From Cupriavidus basilensis (GTDB taxonomy: Bacteria; Pseudomonadota; Gammaproteobacteria; Burkholderiales; Burkholderiaceae), in contig NZ_CP062803.1 in NCBI RefSeq assembly GCF_008801925.2, positions 186,001 to 250,000 on the forward strand: 64,000 bases of DNA, in the 5' to 3' direction. This document shows, piece by piece, positions 57,342 to 64,000 of the stretch (position 1 is the first letter of the stretch; each line of letters opens with the position of its first letter). Under the pieces are notes generated by a model. The model was not told the DNA's origin, ran no database searches, and saw only the letters and a list, made by a program, of their open reading frames with translations. The translations under genes were made by a program, and so were the position numbers.

Positions 57342-57944
57342 ATGGACACCCCCGTAAAAGAGAAGCCCACCGCCGGCAAGGGCAAGGATCAACAGGCCGG
57401 GAATAAGACAGGCGCGAGCGGGGGCTTCCTGTCGGACGTCAAGACGCTGCGCGAACGCGCCCGCAAGCACATCGAGGACGGCGCCGTCACCCAGGACTAC
57501 GACGCGGACAGGGCCACCGTGCTGAAGCTGCTCAACGAGGCCTTGGCCACGGAGCTGGTTTGCGTGCTGCGCTACCGGCGCCATTTCTTCATGGCAAAGG
57601 GCATCCACGCGGAACCGGTCGCTGCCGAGTTCAAGGTCCACTCCGACGAGGAGCAAGGGCACGCCGACCGCATTGCGGCACGCATCGTGCAACTGGGCGG
57701 GGCGCCGGACTTCTCGCCAGACACCCTGACCTCGCGCAGCCATGCCGAGTATGTCGAGGCCGGATCGCTGACCGACATGATCAAGGAAAACCTGGTGGCC
57801 GAACGGATAGCCATCGAGAGCTACCGCGAGATGGTGCAGTACCTGGGCGAGCGCGACCCGACCACCCGCCGCATGCTGGAGGAAATCCTGGCGGTCGAGG
57901 AAGAGCATGCAGACGAACTCGCGGACATGCTGGACAAGGGGTAG
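57342..57944 (+). CDS. Bacterioferritin-like protein
   Basis: 200 residues. A ferritin-like four-helix bundle with metal motifs ELVCVLRYRRH, DEEQGHADRI and VEEEHADEL, preceded by a Lys/Gly-rich N-terminus of about 40 residues. ATG at 57342 has AGGAG ten bases upstream; ATG at 57333 is only one base from it and is less likely. Probably stores or detoxifies iron under stress. A terminator follows. Confidence 0.82.
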   Translation: MDTPVKEKPTAGKGKDQQAGNKTGASGGFLSDVKTLRERARKHIEDGAVTQDYDADRATVLKLLNEALATELVCVLRYRRHFFMAKGIHAEPVAAEFKVHSDEEQGHADRIAARIVQLGGAPDFSPDTLTSRSHAEYVEAGSLTDMIKENLVAERIAIESYREMVQYLGERDPTTRRMLEEILAVEEEHADELADMLDKG

Positions 57945-58273
57945 CGTTCAGGCGCCAGCCAGGCTGGCTGTGCTTTATGCGCCTCATTTTCCGCGTAGAG
58001 CGCGCTCTCCCAACACAGTTCTTTCCCCCTTCCGGATCTCATTGCTGATCCGGCACGCCCGGCCCAAATCAGCGGCTGGGCTTTTTTTTGCCGGGCGCGT
58101 GAGCAAGCGCGAGAATGGAGAGCGGGTGGGGCGGGGCGTGGGGCCAGGAGGCGGGAGCCAGGAAGCAGGGACAGCAGGGAAAAGAAGCGGCGAGAGCAAG
58201 AGCAGGCAAGGTGGCCGGCTGGCGCCGGCTACCTTGTTGTCCGTCCAAGCCCGTGAGGGAATTGGCGCACTGC
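57945..58273. other. Intergenic region after the bacterioferritin-like gene, with terminators
   Basis: 329 bp. Contains a hairpin CCGGATC-8-GATCCGG (58034-58055) and a GCCCA...TGGGC stem running into a T8 run at about 58062-58091, both suited to ending the bacterioferritin transcript. The rest (58100-58250) is purine-rich, with no gene I can support. Confidence 0.65.
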
Positions 58274-58597
58274 CTACACCCCCCACATTACCTCGGTGTT
58301 CTCGCGCTGGGATGCGCGCAGCATATCGAGGAAGGGGTAGGCGCGCTGGCCCAGGTGCAGGGGCTCTTCCTCGTTGTCATCGTCATTCTTGCCGGGATGG
58401 ACCGACGATACGGCCGGGTGCACCTTCTTGGCGTCCGTCACGGCGGCTTCCAGTATATGGATGCAGCGTGGCAGTTCCTCGATGGTGATCACCCCGCGCT
58501 CCCCCAGGTGCTTGCCGATAATCCCCAGCAGTGTCACGGCGAGGTCTCTCATCATGATGAGGTCCTGCGACGCGTGGGATTTGAAGGTGATCAGCAT
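58274..58597 (-). CDS. DUF1840 small protein
   Basis: 107 residues, starting MLITFKSHASQDL, the DUF1840 signature. A cytoplasmic, mostly helical protein with an acidic middle (NDDDNEEEP). Function unknown; restricted to beta-proteobacteria. AAGGAAAGGA precedes the ATG at 58597, so the longer frame to 58645 is not used. Divergent from argS. Confidence 0.85.
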   Translation of the reverse strand: MLITFKSHASQDLIMMRDLAVTLLGIIGKHLGERGVITIEELPRCIHILEAAVTDAKKVHPAVSSVHPGKNDDDNEEEPLHLGQRAYPFLDMLRASQRENTEVMWGV

Positions 58598-58727
58598 GAT
58601 ATTTCCTTTCCTTGGCGTACAGCGAAGTACATGGGCGAAAACCATGGCCGCGCGGCTTGTCCCGGGACCGGGCAGGGGGGGCGCAACGGCCGGTTTTGGG
58701 CTTGCTGCATGATGTCAGCATAGCACC

Positions 58728-58736
58728 TGATAAAAT
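58728..58736 (+). promoter_or_regulatory. Extended -10 promoter of argS
   Basis: TG-A-TAAAAT, 122 bp before the argS ATG. Same extended -10 string as upstream of metH. No -35 match at standard distance. Confidence 0.5.
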
Positions 58737-58857
58737 TCTGCGTTCTGCAATTCATTGCCTGCCACGCGGCGCGGCCTCCACATGCCGCCCGTGACGGTGC
58801 CGCCGCGACAGAACCGCCGCGACGGCACCAGACAACCGCCTCAGGGCCACGACATCC

Positions 58858-60651
58858 ATGCTGCCAGTTCAGACCACCAATCTTGCCGCTGCGTTCAATG
58901 ACGCGGTGCGCGCAATCGCCCCGGCCGACGCCGCCCTGCCCGACGCCGTCTTCGAGCGTCCGAAGGTCGCCGCCCACGGCGACCTGGCCTGCAACCTCGC
59001 CATGCAGGTTGCCCGCGCGCTCAAGCGCAACCCGCGGGAACTGGCCCAGCAGATCGTCGACGCGGTCAAGGCCGACGCGCGTACCGCCGGGCTGGTGGCC
59101 GGCCTGGAAATCGCCGGCCCCGGCTTTATCAACCTGCGCCTGACGCCGGCCGCCAAGGCCGATGTGCTGCGCGCGGTGCTGGAGCAGGGCAACCGCTACG
59201 GCGCCAAGGCACAGGGCGTGCACGGCAAGGTGCTGGTCGAGTTTGTCTCCGCCAACCCGACCGGCCCGCTGCACGTCGGCCACGGCCGCCAGGCGGCACT
59301 GGGCGACGCGCTGGCCAACCTGCTGGACTGGCAGGGCTTTGCCGTGCATCGCGAGTTCTACTACAACGACGCCGGCGTGCAGATCCAGACCCTGGCCGTA
59401 TCGGTGCAGGCACGCGCCCGCGGCTTCAAGCCGGGCGATGCCGCGTGGCCGGAGTCGGCCTACAACGGCGACTACATCGCCGACATCGCTGCCGATTTCC
59501 TGGCCGGCAAGACCGTGCGCGCTTCCGACGGCGACGCGGTGACGGCCTCCGGCAACGTCGAAGACATCGAGTCGATCCGCAAGTTTGCCGTGGCCTACCT
59601 GCGCAACGAGCAGGACATCGACCTGCGCGCCTTCGGCGTCAAGTTCGACCGCTACTACCTGGAGTCCTCGCTGTACAGCGACGGCCGTGTCGAAGCTGCG
59701 GTGCAGTCGCTGGTGGCCAAGGGCAAGACCTACGAGAACGAAGGCGCCCTGTGGCTGCGCACCACCGACGAAGGCGACGACAAGGACCGCGTCATGCGCA
59801 AGACCGACGGCACCTATACCTACTTCGTGCCGGACGTGGCCTACCACACCAGCAAGTGGGAGCGCGGCTTCGCCAAGGTCATCAACGTGCAGGGCAGCGA
59901 CCACCACGGCACCATCGCCCGCGTGCGCGCCGGCCTGCAGGGGCTGGACATCGGCATCCCCAAAGGCTACCCCGACTACATCCTGCACAAGATGGTCACC
60001 GTCATGAAGAACGGCGAGGAGGTCAAGATCTCCAAGCGCGCCGGTTCCTACGTGACCGTGCGCGACCTGATCGAGTGGAGTAATGGCGCGGAAGGCGGCG
60101 AGACCATCCGCGGCTGCCTGGAAGCCGGCGTGGCCGACTGGCCCGAGCACTTCACCCGCGGGCGCGACGCGGTGCGCTTTTTCCTGCTGTCGCGCAAGGC
60201 CGATACGGAATTTATCTTCGACGTCGACCTGGCCCTCAAGCAGAACGACGAGAACCCGGTGTATTACGTGCAGTACGCCCATGCCCGCATCTGCTCGATC
60301 TTCGAATCCTGGGGCGGCGCGGACTGGGAGGCCAAGCTGCCGGCCCTGGCCGGCACCGACCTGGCCCCCGTGACCGGCGCCGACGCTACCCCGCAGGCGC
60401 TTGCGCTGGGCCAGCGCCTGGCCGATTTCCCGGACATGCTGGCGGCAGCGGCGGGTGAACTGGCGCCGCATGCGGTCGCCTTCTACCTGCGGGACCTGGC
60501 GGGCGATTTCCACGCCTTCTACAACTCCGACCGCGTGCTGGTGGACGACGAGACGGTCAAGCTGGCGCGCCTGGCGATGCTGGCCGCCACGCGCCAGGTG
60601 CTGCGCAACGGGCTGGCCGTCATCGGCGTCTCGGCGCCGCGGCGCATGTAA
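58858..60651 (+). CDS. argS: Arginyl-tRNA synthetase
   Basis: 597-residue class I synthetase. HIGH-type motif HVGHGRQ in [15 protein letters not shown]-equivalent KISKRAG and C-terminal anticodon-binding DALR domain are present, with an N-terminal additional domain 1. Length is normal. Followed by a small hairpin and a FtsN-like gene. Confidence 0.97.
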   Translation: MLPVQTTNLAAAFNDAVRAIAPADAALPDAVFERPKVAAHGDLACNLAMQVARALKRNPRELAQQIVDAVKADARTAGLVAGLEIAGPGFINLRLTPAAKADVLRAVLEQGNRYGAKAQGVHGKVLVEFVSANPTGPLHVGHGRQAALGDALANLLDWQGFAVHREFYYNDAGVQIQTLAVSVQARARGFKPGDAAWPESAYNGDYIADIAADFLAGKTVRASDGDAVTASGNVEDIESIRKFAVAYLRNEQDIDLRAFGVKFDRYYLESSLYSDGRVEAAVQSLVAKGKTYENEGALWLRTTDEGDDKDRVMRKTDGTYTYFVPDVAYHTSKWERGFAKVINVQGSDHHGTIARVRAGLQGLDIGIPKGYPDYILHKMVTVMKNGEEVKISKRAGSYVTVRDLIEWSNGAEGGETIRGCLEAGVADWPEHFTRGRDAVRFFLLSRKADTEFIFDVDLALKQNDENPVYYVQYAHARICSIFESWGGADWEAKLPALAGTDLAPVTGADATPQALALGQRLADFPDMLAAAAGELAPHAVAFYLRDLAGDFHAFYNSDRVLVDDETVKLARLAMLAATRQVLRNGLAVIGVSAPRRM

Positions 60652-60664
60652 GCCAGGCCGGCGC

Positions 60665-60693
60665 CATGAAGGGGGGCAAGCCCCCCGTTCATG
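60665..60693. terminator. Terminator-like hairpin after argS
   Basis: CATGAA-GGGGGGC-AA-GCCCCCC-G-TTCATG, a 13-bp stem with one bulged base, 14 bp after the argS stop. No T-run on the plus strand, so termination may be partial. Confidence 0.5.
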
Positions 60694-60752
60694 ACGCGCC
60701 TTATCCGTATCGCCCTGACCACAGACAGTGATGCCGGGATCGGCGCAGGCTC

Positions 60753-60758
60753 TATAAT
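60753..60758 (+). promoter_or_regulatory. Consensus -10 box of the FtsN-like gene
   Basis: Perfect TATAAT 25 bp before the ATG; the transcript leader would be very short. AGAGG Shine-Dalgarno follows. No clear -35. Confidence 0.5.
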
Positions 60759-60782
60759 CGCGCCATCACGCTAGAGGAATTC

Positions 60783-61559
60783 ATGCAACAGCAACGCAAG
60801 CGCACCCCGCGCAATGCCAGCCGCGCCCCGCAGCGCGGAGGTACGTTCCTGGGACTGGTGCTGGGCCTGATCGTCGGCCTGGCGATCGCGGTAGTGGTCG
60901 CCCTGTACATCACCAAGTCGCCGGCGCCATTCCAGCAAAAGGGCACGCAAAAGCCGTCCGAGCCCGGCAATGTGGTCAGCAACCTGCCCGCTCCGGCGCA
61001 GGAAGCGCCAAGCGATCCGAACAAGCCGCTGTGGAGCAAGACGCCGGCCAAGCCGGTCGGGCCCGCCGCCGAGCCCGAGCAGCCTTCCGGCCCGGCGCCG
61101 ACCACGGTGAAGCCGCCCGAGCACCAGCCGCCGGTAGCCGTCACCCGGCCAGCCGACAAGCCCGCCGCCGAGAAGCCCGCGGACAAGCCTGCCGATCGGC
61201 CCGCCGCAGAGAAGCCGGCCGACAAGACTGCGCAGAAGCCGGCGGAAAAGCCTGCTGAAAAGCCGGCCGAGAAGCCAGTCGCCGACCCGATCGCCGAGAT
61301 CGCCCAGGCCGATGCCAACAAGGTAGGCTACCTGCTGCAGGTAGGCGCCTTCCGCTCGCAGGACGACGCCGACCGCCAGAAGGCCAACCTGGCCATGCAG
61401 GGGTTCGAAGCCAAGGTGACCGAGCGCGATGTCAATGGCGTCAAGCTCTATCGCGTGCGCCTGGGGCCGTTCAACAAGATCGACGACATGAACCGTTCGC
61501 GCGACAGGCTGCAGGCGTCGGGCTTCGAGGCTTCGGTCATCCGCTTTACCAAGCAGTAA
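60783..61559 (+). CDS. FtsN-like SPOR-domain division protein
   Basis: 258 residues. Cytoplasmic basic N-terminus, one membrane helix (about 22-43), a long Pro/Ala/Lys linker with KPADKPAEKPA-type repeats (about 120-172) and a C-terminal SPOR domain (about 182-258, YLLQVGAFRSQDDADRQKANLAMQG). Same layout as FtsN, which triggers septal synthesis. The linker repeats closely resemble the MreC tail in this window. Confidence 0.88.
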   Translation: MQQQRKRTPRNASRAPQRGGTFLGLVLGLIVGLAIAVVVALYITKSPAPFQQKGTQKPSEPGNVVSNLPAPAQEAPSDPNKPLWSKTPAKPVGPAAEPEQPSGPAPTTVKPPEHQPPVAVTRPADKPAAEKPADKPADRPAAEKPADKTAQKPAEKPAEKPAEKPVADPIAEIAQADANKVGYLLQVGAFRSQDDADRQKANLAMQGFEAKVTERDVNGVKLYRVRLGPFNKIDDMNRSRDRLQASGFEASVIRFTKQ

Positions 61560-61606
61560 CAAGCAGTAACGGTAACCCGGGGCGATCTGCTGAACCGGAT
61601 CGCCCC
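61551..61606. repeat. Tandem 10-bp duplication over the stop codon, and a downstream hairpin
   Basis: AAGCAGTAAC occurs twice in a row (61551-61560 and 61561-61570); the first copy contains the FtsN-like stop codon. A 9-bp stem GGGGCGATC (61579-61587 with 61598-61606) follows without a T-run. Confidence 0.8.
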
Positions 61607-61650
61607 GCCGCTGTCATACGCTCATTGCCCCTTCTCGAAAGCCGCGCCAC

Positions 61651-62289
61651 ATGAAGAAACTCGCCACCTTGTTTGCCACGCTGGTCGCTGTGACCGGTTT
61701 CCTGATGACCGCGCCCGCCCAGGCAGCCGCGCCCACCTCGGGCAAGGAATACCAGGTCCTGAAAGCGCCGCAGCCCGTCGCACCGGGCAAGATCGAAGTC
61801 ACCGAGTTCTTCTGGTACGGCTGCCCGCACTGCTTTGACTTCGAGCCTGAGCTGGAAGCCTGGGTAGGCAAGCAGGGCAAGGACGTGGTGTTCAAGCGCG
61901 TGCCGGTTGCCTTCCGCGACGACCTGCTGCCGCACACCAAGATCTTCTACGCGCTGGAAGCCATCGGCAAGCTGGACGCCATGCACACCAAGGTCTTCAA
62001 CGCCATCCACGTCGACCGCAAGCGCATGCTGGACCCCAACGAAATCGCCGACTTCATGGCCAAGAACGGCATCGACCGCAAGGCCTTCCTCGATGCTTAC
62101 AACTCGTTCTCGGTGACCACCAACTCGCAACGCGCCAATAAGATCGCCGACGCCTACAAGATCGACGGCGTGCCGACCATCGTGGTGCAGGGCAAGTACG
62201 TGACCTCGCCGTCCATCGCCGGCACCAAGGGCACGGCCATCCAGACCATGGATTACCTGGTCGGCCAGGTGCGCGACAAGAAGATGTAA
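61651..62289 (+). CDS. dsbA: Thiol:disulfide interchange protein DsbA
   Basis: 212 residues. Signal peptide (cleavage near APAQA, residue 25), thioredoxin-fold active site Cys58-Pro-His-Cys61 in FWYGCPHCF and the cis-proline motif DGVPTIVV. It introduces disulfides into exported proteins. Plausible substrates in this window include the Cys-rich lipoprotein at 13748. Confidence 0.95.
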   Translation: MKKLATLFATLVAVTGFLMTAPAQAAAPTSGKEYQVLKAPQPVAPGKIEVTEFFWYGCPHCFDFEPELEAWVGKQGKDVVFKRVPVAFRDDLLPHTKIFYALEAIGKLDAMHTKVFNAIHVDRKRMLDPNEIADFMAKNGIDRKAFLDAYNSFSVTTNSQRANKIADAYKIDGVPTIVVQGKYVTSPSIAGTKGTAIQTMDYLVGQVRDKKM

Positions 62290-62457
62290 TTCCCGGGCTG
62301 CGGCCGCCGGCCTTTGGGCTCGCCACGCGCGAGCCGGCTGATGGCCACCAGCGGTCGACCGGCACCGCCGGCGCCGGCGAGGCGCAGCGGCGTCCGGCGC
62401 GCGCCAGGGCGGGTCGGTCGGCATGAACCATGTTGCGCTTACCCCTGGACCCTCCCG

Positions 62458-63270
62458 ATGCGAGCACAGAAAGTCTTCCTTACCGGCGCGTCGAGCGGAC
62501 TCGGCCAGGCCCTGGCGCGCGAGTACGCCTCGCAAGGCGCCATCCTCGGCCTGGTTGGCCGGCGTGAAGAGGCGCTGCGTGAATTCGCGCTCACCCTGCC
62601 CAATCCCAATGCGGTGCGCGTCTATGGCGCGGATGTGCGCGATGCCGAGGCCATGCAGCGCGCCGCCCAGGACTTCCTCGATCATTTCGGTTGCCCCGAT
62701 GTGGTGATCGCCAATGCGGGGGTATCGGTTGGCACCGTTGCCAGCGAGCGCGAGGACCTCGAAGCCTTCCGCATGGTGATGGACACCAACTGGTTCGGCG
62801 TGCTCACCACCTTCCAGCCCTTCATGCAGCCCATGCGCGAACGCGATCCCGGCGCCGGCGGCTGGCGCGGCACGCTGGTCGGCATTGCCAGCGTGGCCGG
62901 CGTGCGCGGCCTGCCGGGCGGAGGGGCCTACAGCGCCTCCAAGTCCGCCGTGATCAAGCTGCTGGAGAGCCTGCGCCTGGAACAGCGTCGCGAGCGCATC
63001 CGCGTGGTCACCATCGCGCCTGGCTACATCCGCACGCCGATGACCGAGCACAATCCCTATCGCATGCCCTTCCTGATGGACGCCGACGTGTTCGCCCGCA
63101 AGGCGGTGCGTGCCATTGCCGCAGGGCGCCGCTTTGCCGTGGTGCCCTGGCAGATGGGCGTGGTCGCATCCATCCTGCACCTGATGCCGCGCTGGCTCTA
63201 CGACGCCATCTTCTCCCGCGCGCCGCGCAAGCCGCGCGCGCAGGGAGGTAGCCAGGACAAGCAGCCATGA
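62458..63270 (+). CDS. Short-chain dehydrogenase/reductase
   Basis: 270 residues. Rossmann motif TGASSGLG, NAG motif (VIANAGVS) and catalytic Ser-Tyr-Lys (SVAG ... YSASK). Substrate unknown. ATG at 62458 is used; the upstream extension is not supported. Its stop overlaps the next start by ATGA. Confidence 0.9.
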   Translation: MRAQKVFLTGASSGLGQALAREYASQGAILGLVGRREEALREFALTLPNPNAVRVYGADVRDAEAMQRAAQDFLDHFGCPDVVIANAGVSVGTVASEREDLEAFRMVMDTNWFGVLTTFQPFMQPMRERDPGAGGWRGTLVGIASVAGVRGLPGGGAYSASKSAVIKLLESLRLEQRRERIRVVTIAPGYIRTPMTEHNPYRMPFLMDADVFARKAVRAIAAGRRFAVVPWQMGVVASILHLMPRWLYDAIFSRAPRKPRAQGGSQDKQP

Positions 63271-64000
63271 GCTGGCAGGACGCAGCCGGCGTCCTGCACC
63301 GCCCCGCCACGGGCGAGGTGCGCATTGCCTCGCTGGTGCCGTCCGTTACCGAACTGCTGTTCGCCCTGGGGCTGGGGCCCCTGATGGTGGCGCGCACCGG
63401 CTTTTGCATCCATCCCGAACCCGCCGTGCGTGCCGTTGCCAAGGTGGGCGGCACCAAGGACGTCAATCTCGAGCGCCTGCGGGCGTTGGCGCCCACTCAC
63501 GTAGTGGTCAACATCGACGAGAACCGGCGCGAGACGGTGGACGAGATCCGCGCGTTTGTGCCGCATGTGATCGTCACCCACCCCTGTGCGCCCGCGGACA
63601 ACCTGGCGCTCTACCGGCTGCTTGGCGGCATCTTCGGCCGCCTTGCCGAAGCGGAATCGCTCTGCGCCGCCATGGCGTCCGAACTGGCGCAGGTAAGTGC
63701 CCGGCAGTGGCCCGCGCGCAAGGTCCTGTATGCGATCTGGCAGGACCCGTGGATGACGGTGTCGCGAGAAACCTATATCAGCCAGATGCTGGCGTTGGTG
63801 AACTGGCAGACGTGGCCTTCGGCTGACGCCATGCCCCAGGCTTGTGTTGACGGCGAGTGCAGCCGGCCCAATACGCCGCAGACGCGGTATCCGAGCTTCC
63901 GGTGGAGCGACGCGCTGGTGCGGGAGATTGACCTTGTCCTGCTCTCCAGCGAGCCCTATCGGTTTACCGAGGCGCATGTCGATGCGCTGGAGCGGCAGAT
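63267..64000 (+). CDS. Helical-backbone metal receptor (cobalamin-binding BtuF-like), 3'-truncated by window end
   Basis: 244 complete codons are visible before the window ends. MSWQDAAGVLHRPATGEVRIASLVPSVTELLFALGLG opens directly into the receptor fold (IASLVPSVTELLFALG), with TGFCIHP and GGTKDVNLERL following. It has no signal peptide, so although the fold is that of ABC substrate-binding proteins such as BtuF it is probably cytoplasmic. It is coupled to the dehydrogenase gene by ATGA. Confidence 0.82.
   Translation, partial: MSWQDAAGVLHRPATGEVRIASLVPSVTELLFALGLGPLMVARTGFCIHPEPAVRAVAKVGGTKDVNLERLRALAPTHVVVNIDENRRETVDEIRAFVPHVIVTHPCAPADNLALYRLLGGIFGRLAEAESLCAAMASELAQVSARQWPARKVLYAIWQDPWMTVSRETYISQMLALVNWQTWPSADAMPQACVDGECSRPNTPQTRYPSFRWSDALVREIDLVLLSSEPYRFTEAHVDALERQ

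Noticed and set aside
61546..63180. 544-codon minus-strand frame over dsbA and the dehydrogenase gene
   Set aside because: Shadow frame opposite two clear genes.

Overview
This is a contiguous stretch of high-GC, densely packed chromosome from a beta-proteobacterium of the family Burkholderiaceae, most likely Cupriavidus (Ralstonia eutropha-like). The evidence is the strong G/C third-position bias, a PhaM-type polyhydroxybutyrate (PHB) granule protein, a methionine synthase split into two genes, the DUF484-xerC pair, and Burkholderiales families such as DUF2917, DUF3567, DUF1840 and DUF3108. Almost everything is core genome. I saw no prophage, CRISPR array, rRNA or tRNA gene. Species cannot be fixed from the sequence alone.

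Layout. 1-1.85 kb: a transglutaminase/alpha-E pair, its first gene cut by the window edge. 1.9-3.9 kb: a palindromic intergenic repeat (element A) split by an intact IS481-family insertion. 4.0-11.2 kb (minus): an orphan ParA-type ATPase and the cell-elongation cluster mreB-mreC-mreD-mrdA-rodA. 11.8-16.7 kb: gatC-gatA-lipoprotein-hydrolase-gatB, for Gln-tRNA/Asn-tRNA amidotransfer. 16.8-17.5 kb: a second, uninterrupted copy of the repeat (element B). 17.6-23 kb: DUF484-xerC, a LysR regulator divergent from a DUF2917 gene, and lipB-lipA. 23.4-28.5 kb: a complete 5-oxoproline operon (pxpB-pxpC-pxpA, a two-part DUF969/DUF979 transporter, pcp). 28.5-33.5 kb (minus): an MCE-type lipid transport operon and a VanZ-like protein. 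33.6-36.2 kb: birA-coaX-SPOR protein. 36.2-38.4 kb: rfaE2, an elaborate nested-palindrome repeat (element C) and a ferritin-like di-iron protein. 38.6-46.2 kb: patatin and PhaM, an enoyl-CoA hydratase/FAH-hydrolase/solute-receptor group divergent from an IclR regulator, and a DUF3108 protein. 46.3-52.3 kb: an alpha/beta-hydrolase, DUF3567, a rhodanese and the two metH genes. 52.5-58 kb: an envelope/stress island with an exported Ala/Lys-rich protein, two response regulators, an entericidin, a CHASE3 histidine kinase, two DUF1328 peptides, a DUF883 protein and a bacterioferritin-like protein. 58.3-64 kb: DUF1840, argS, a FtsN-like SPOR protein, dsbA, a short-chain dehydrogenase and a metal/cobalamin receptor cut by the window end.

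How the genes fit together. Three envelope themes recur: elongasome and division (mre/rod, two SPOR proteins, a periplasmic disulfide oxidase), lipid trafficking (MCE system, patatin) and stress signalling (kinase, regulators, small membrane peptides). The 5-oxoproline operon encodes release, uptake and hydrolysis of pyroglutamate in one transcription unit.

The least ordinary signal is intergenic. Elements A/B and C are two sequence-unrelated families of 0.65-0.75 kb palindromic repeats built on the same arm plan. At all three sites the neighbouring DNA, including wobble positions of adjacent genes, has a strong mirror-symmetric strand bias: the strand running 5' to 3' into the element is G/T-rich and almost free of C. 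That is what repeated cytosine deamination on 3' single-stranded tails would leave, which suggests these repeats are hot spots of breakage, resection or fork stalling. This interpretation is mine and untested; the base counts are read directly from the sequence.
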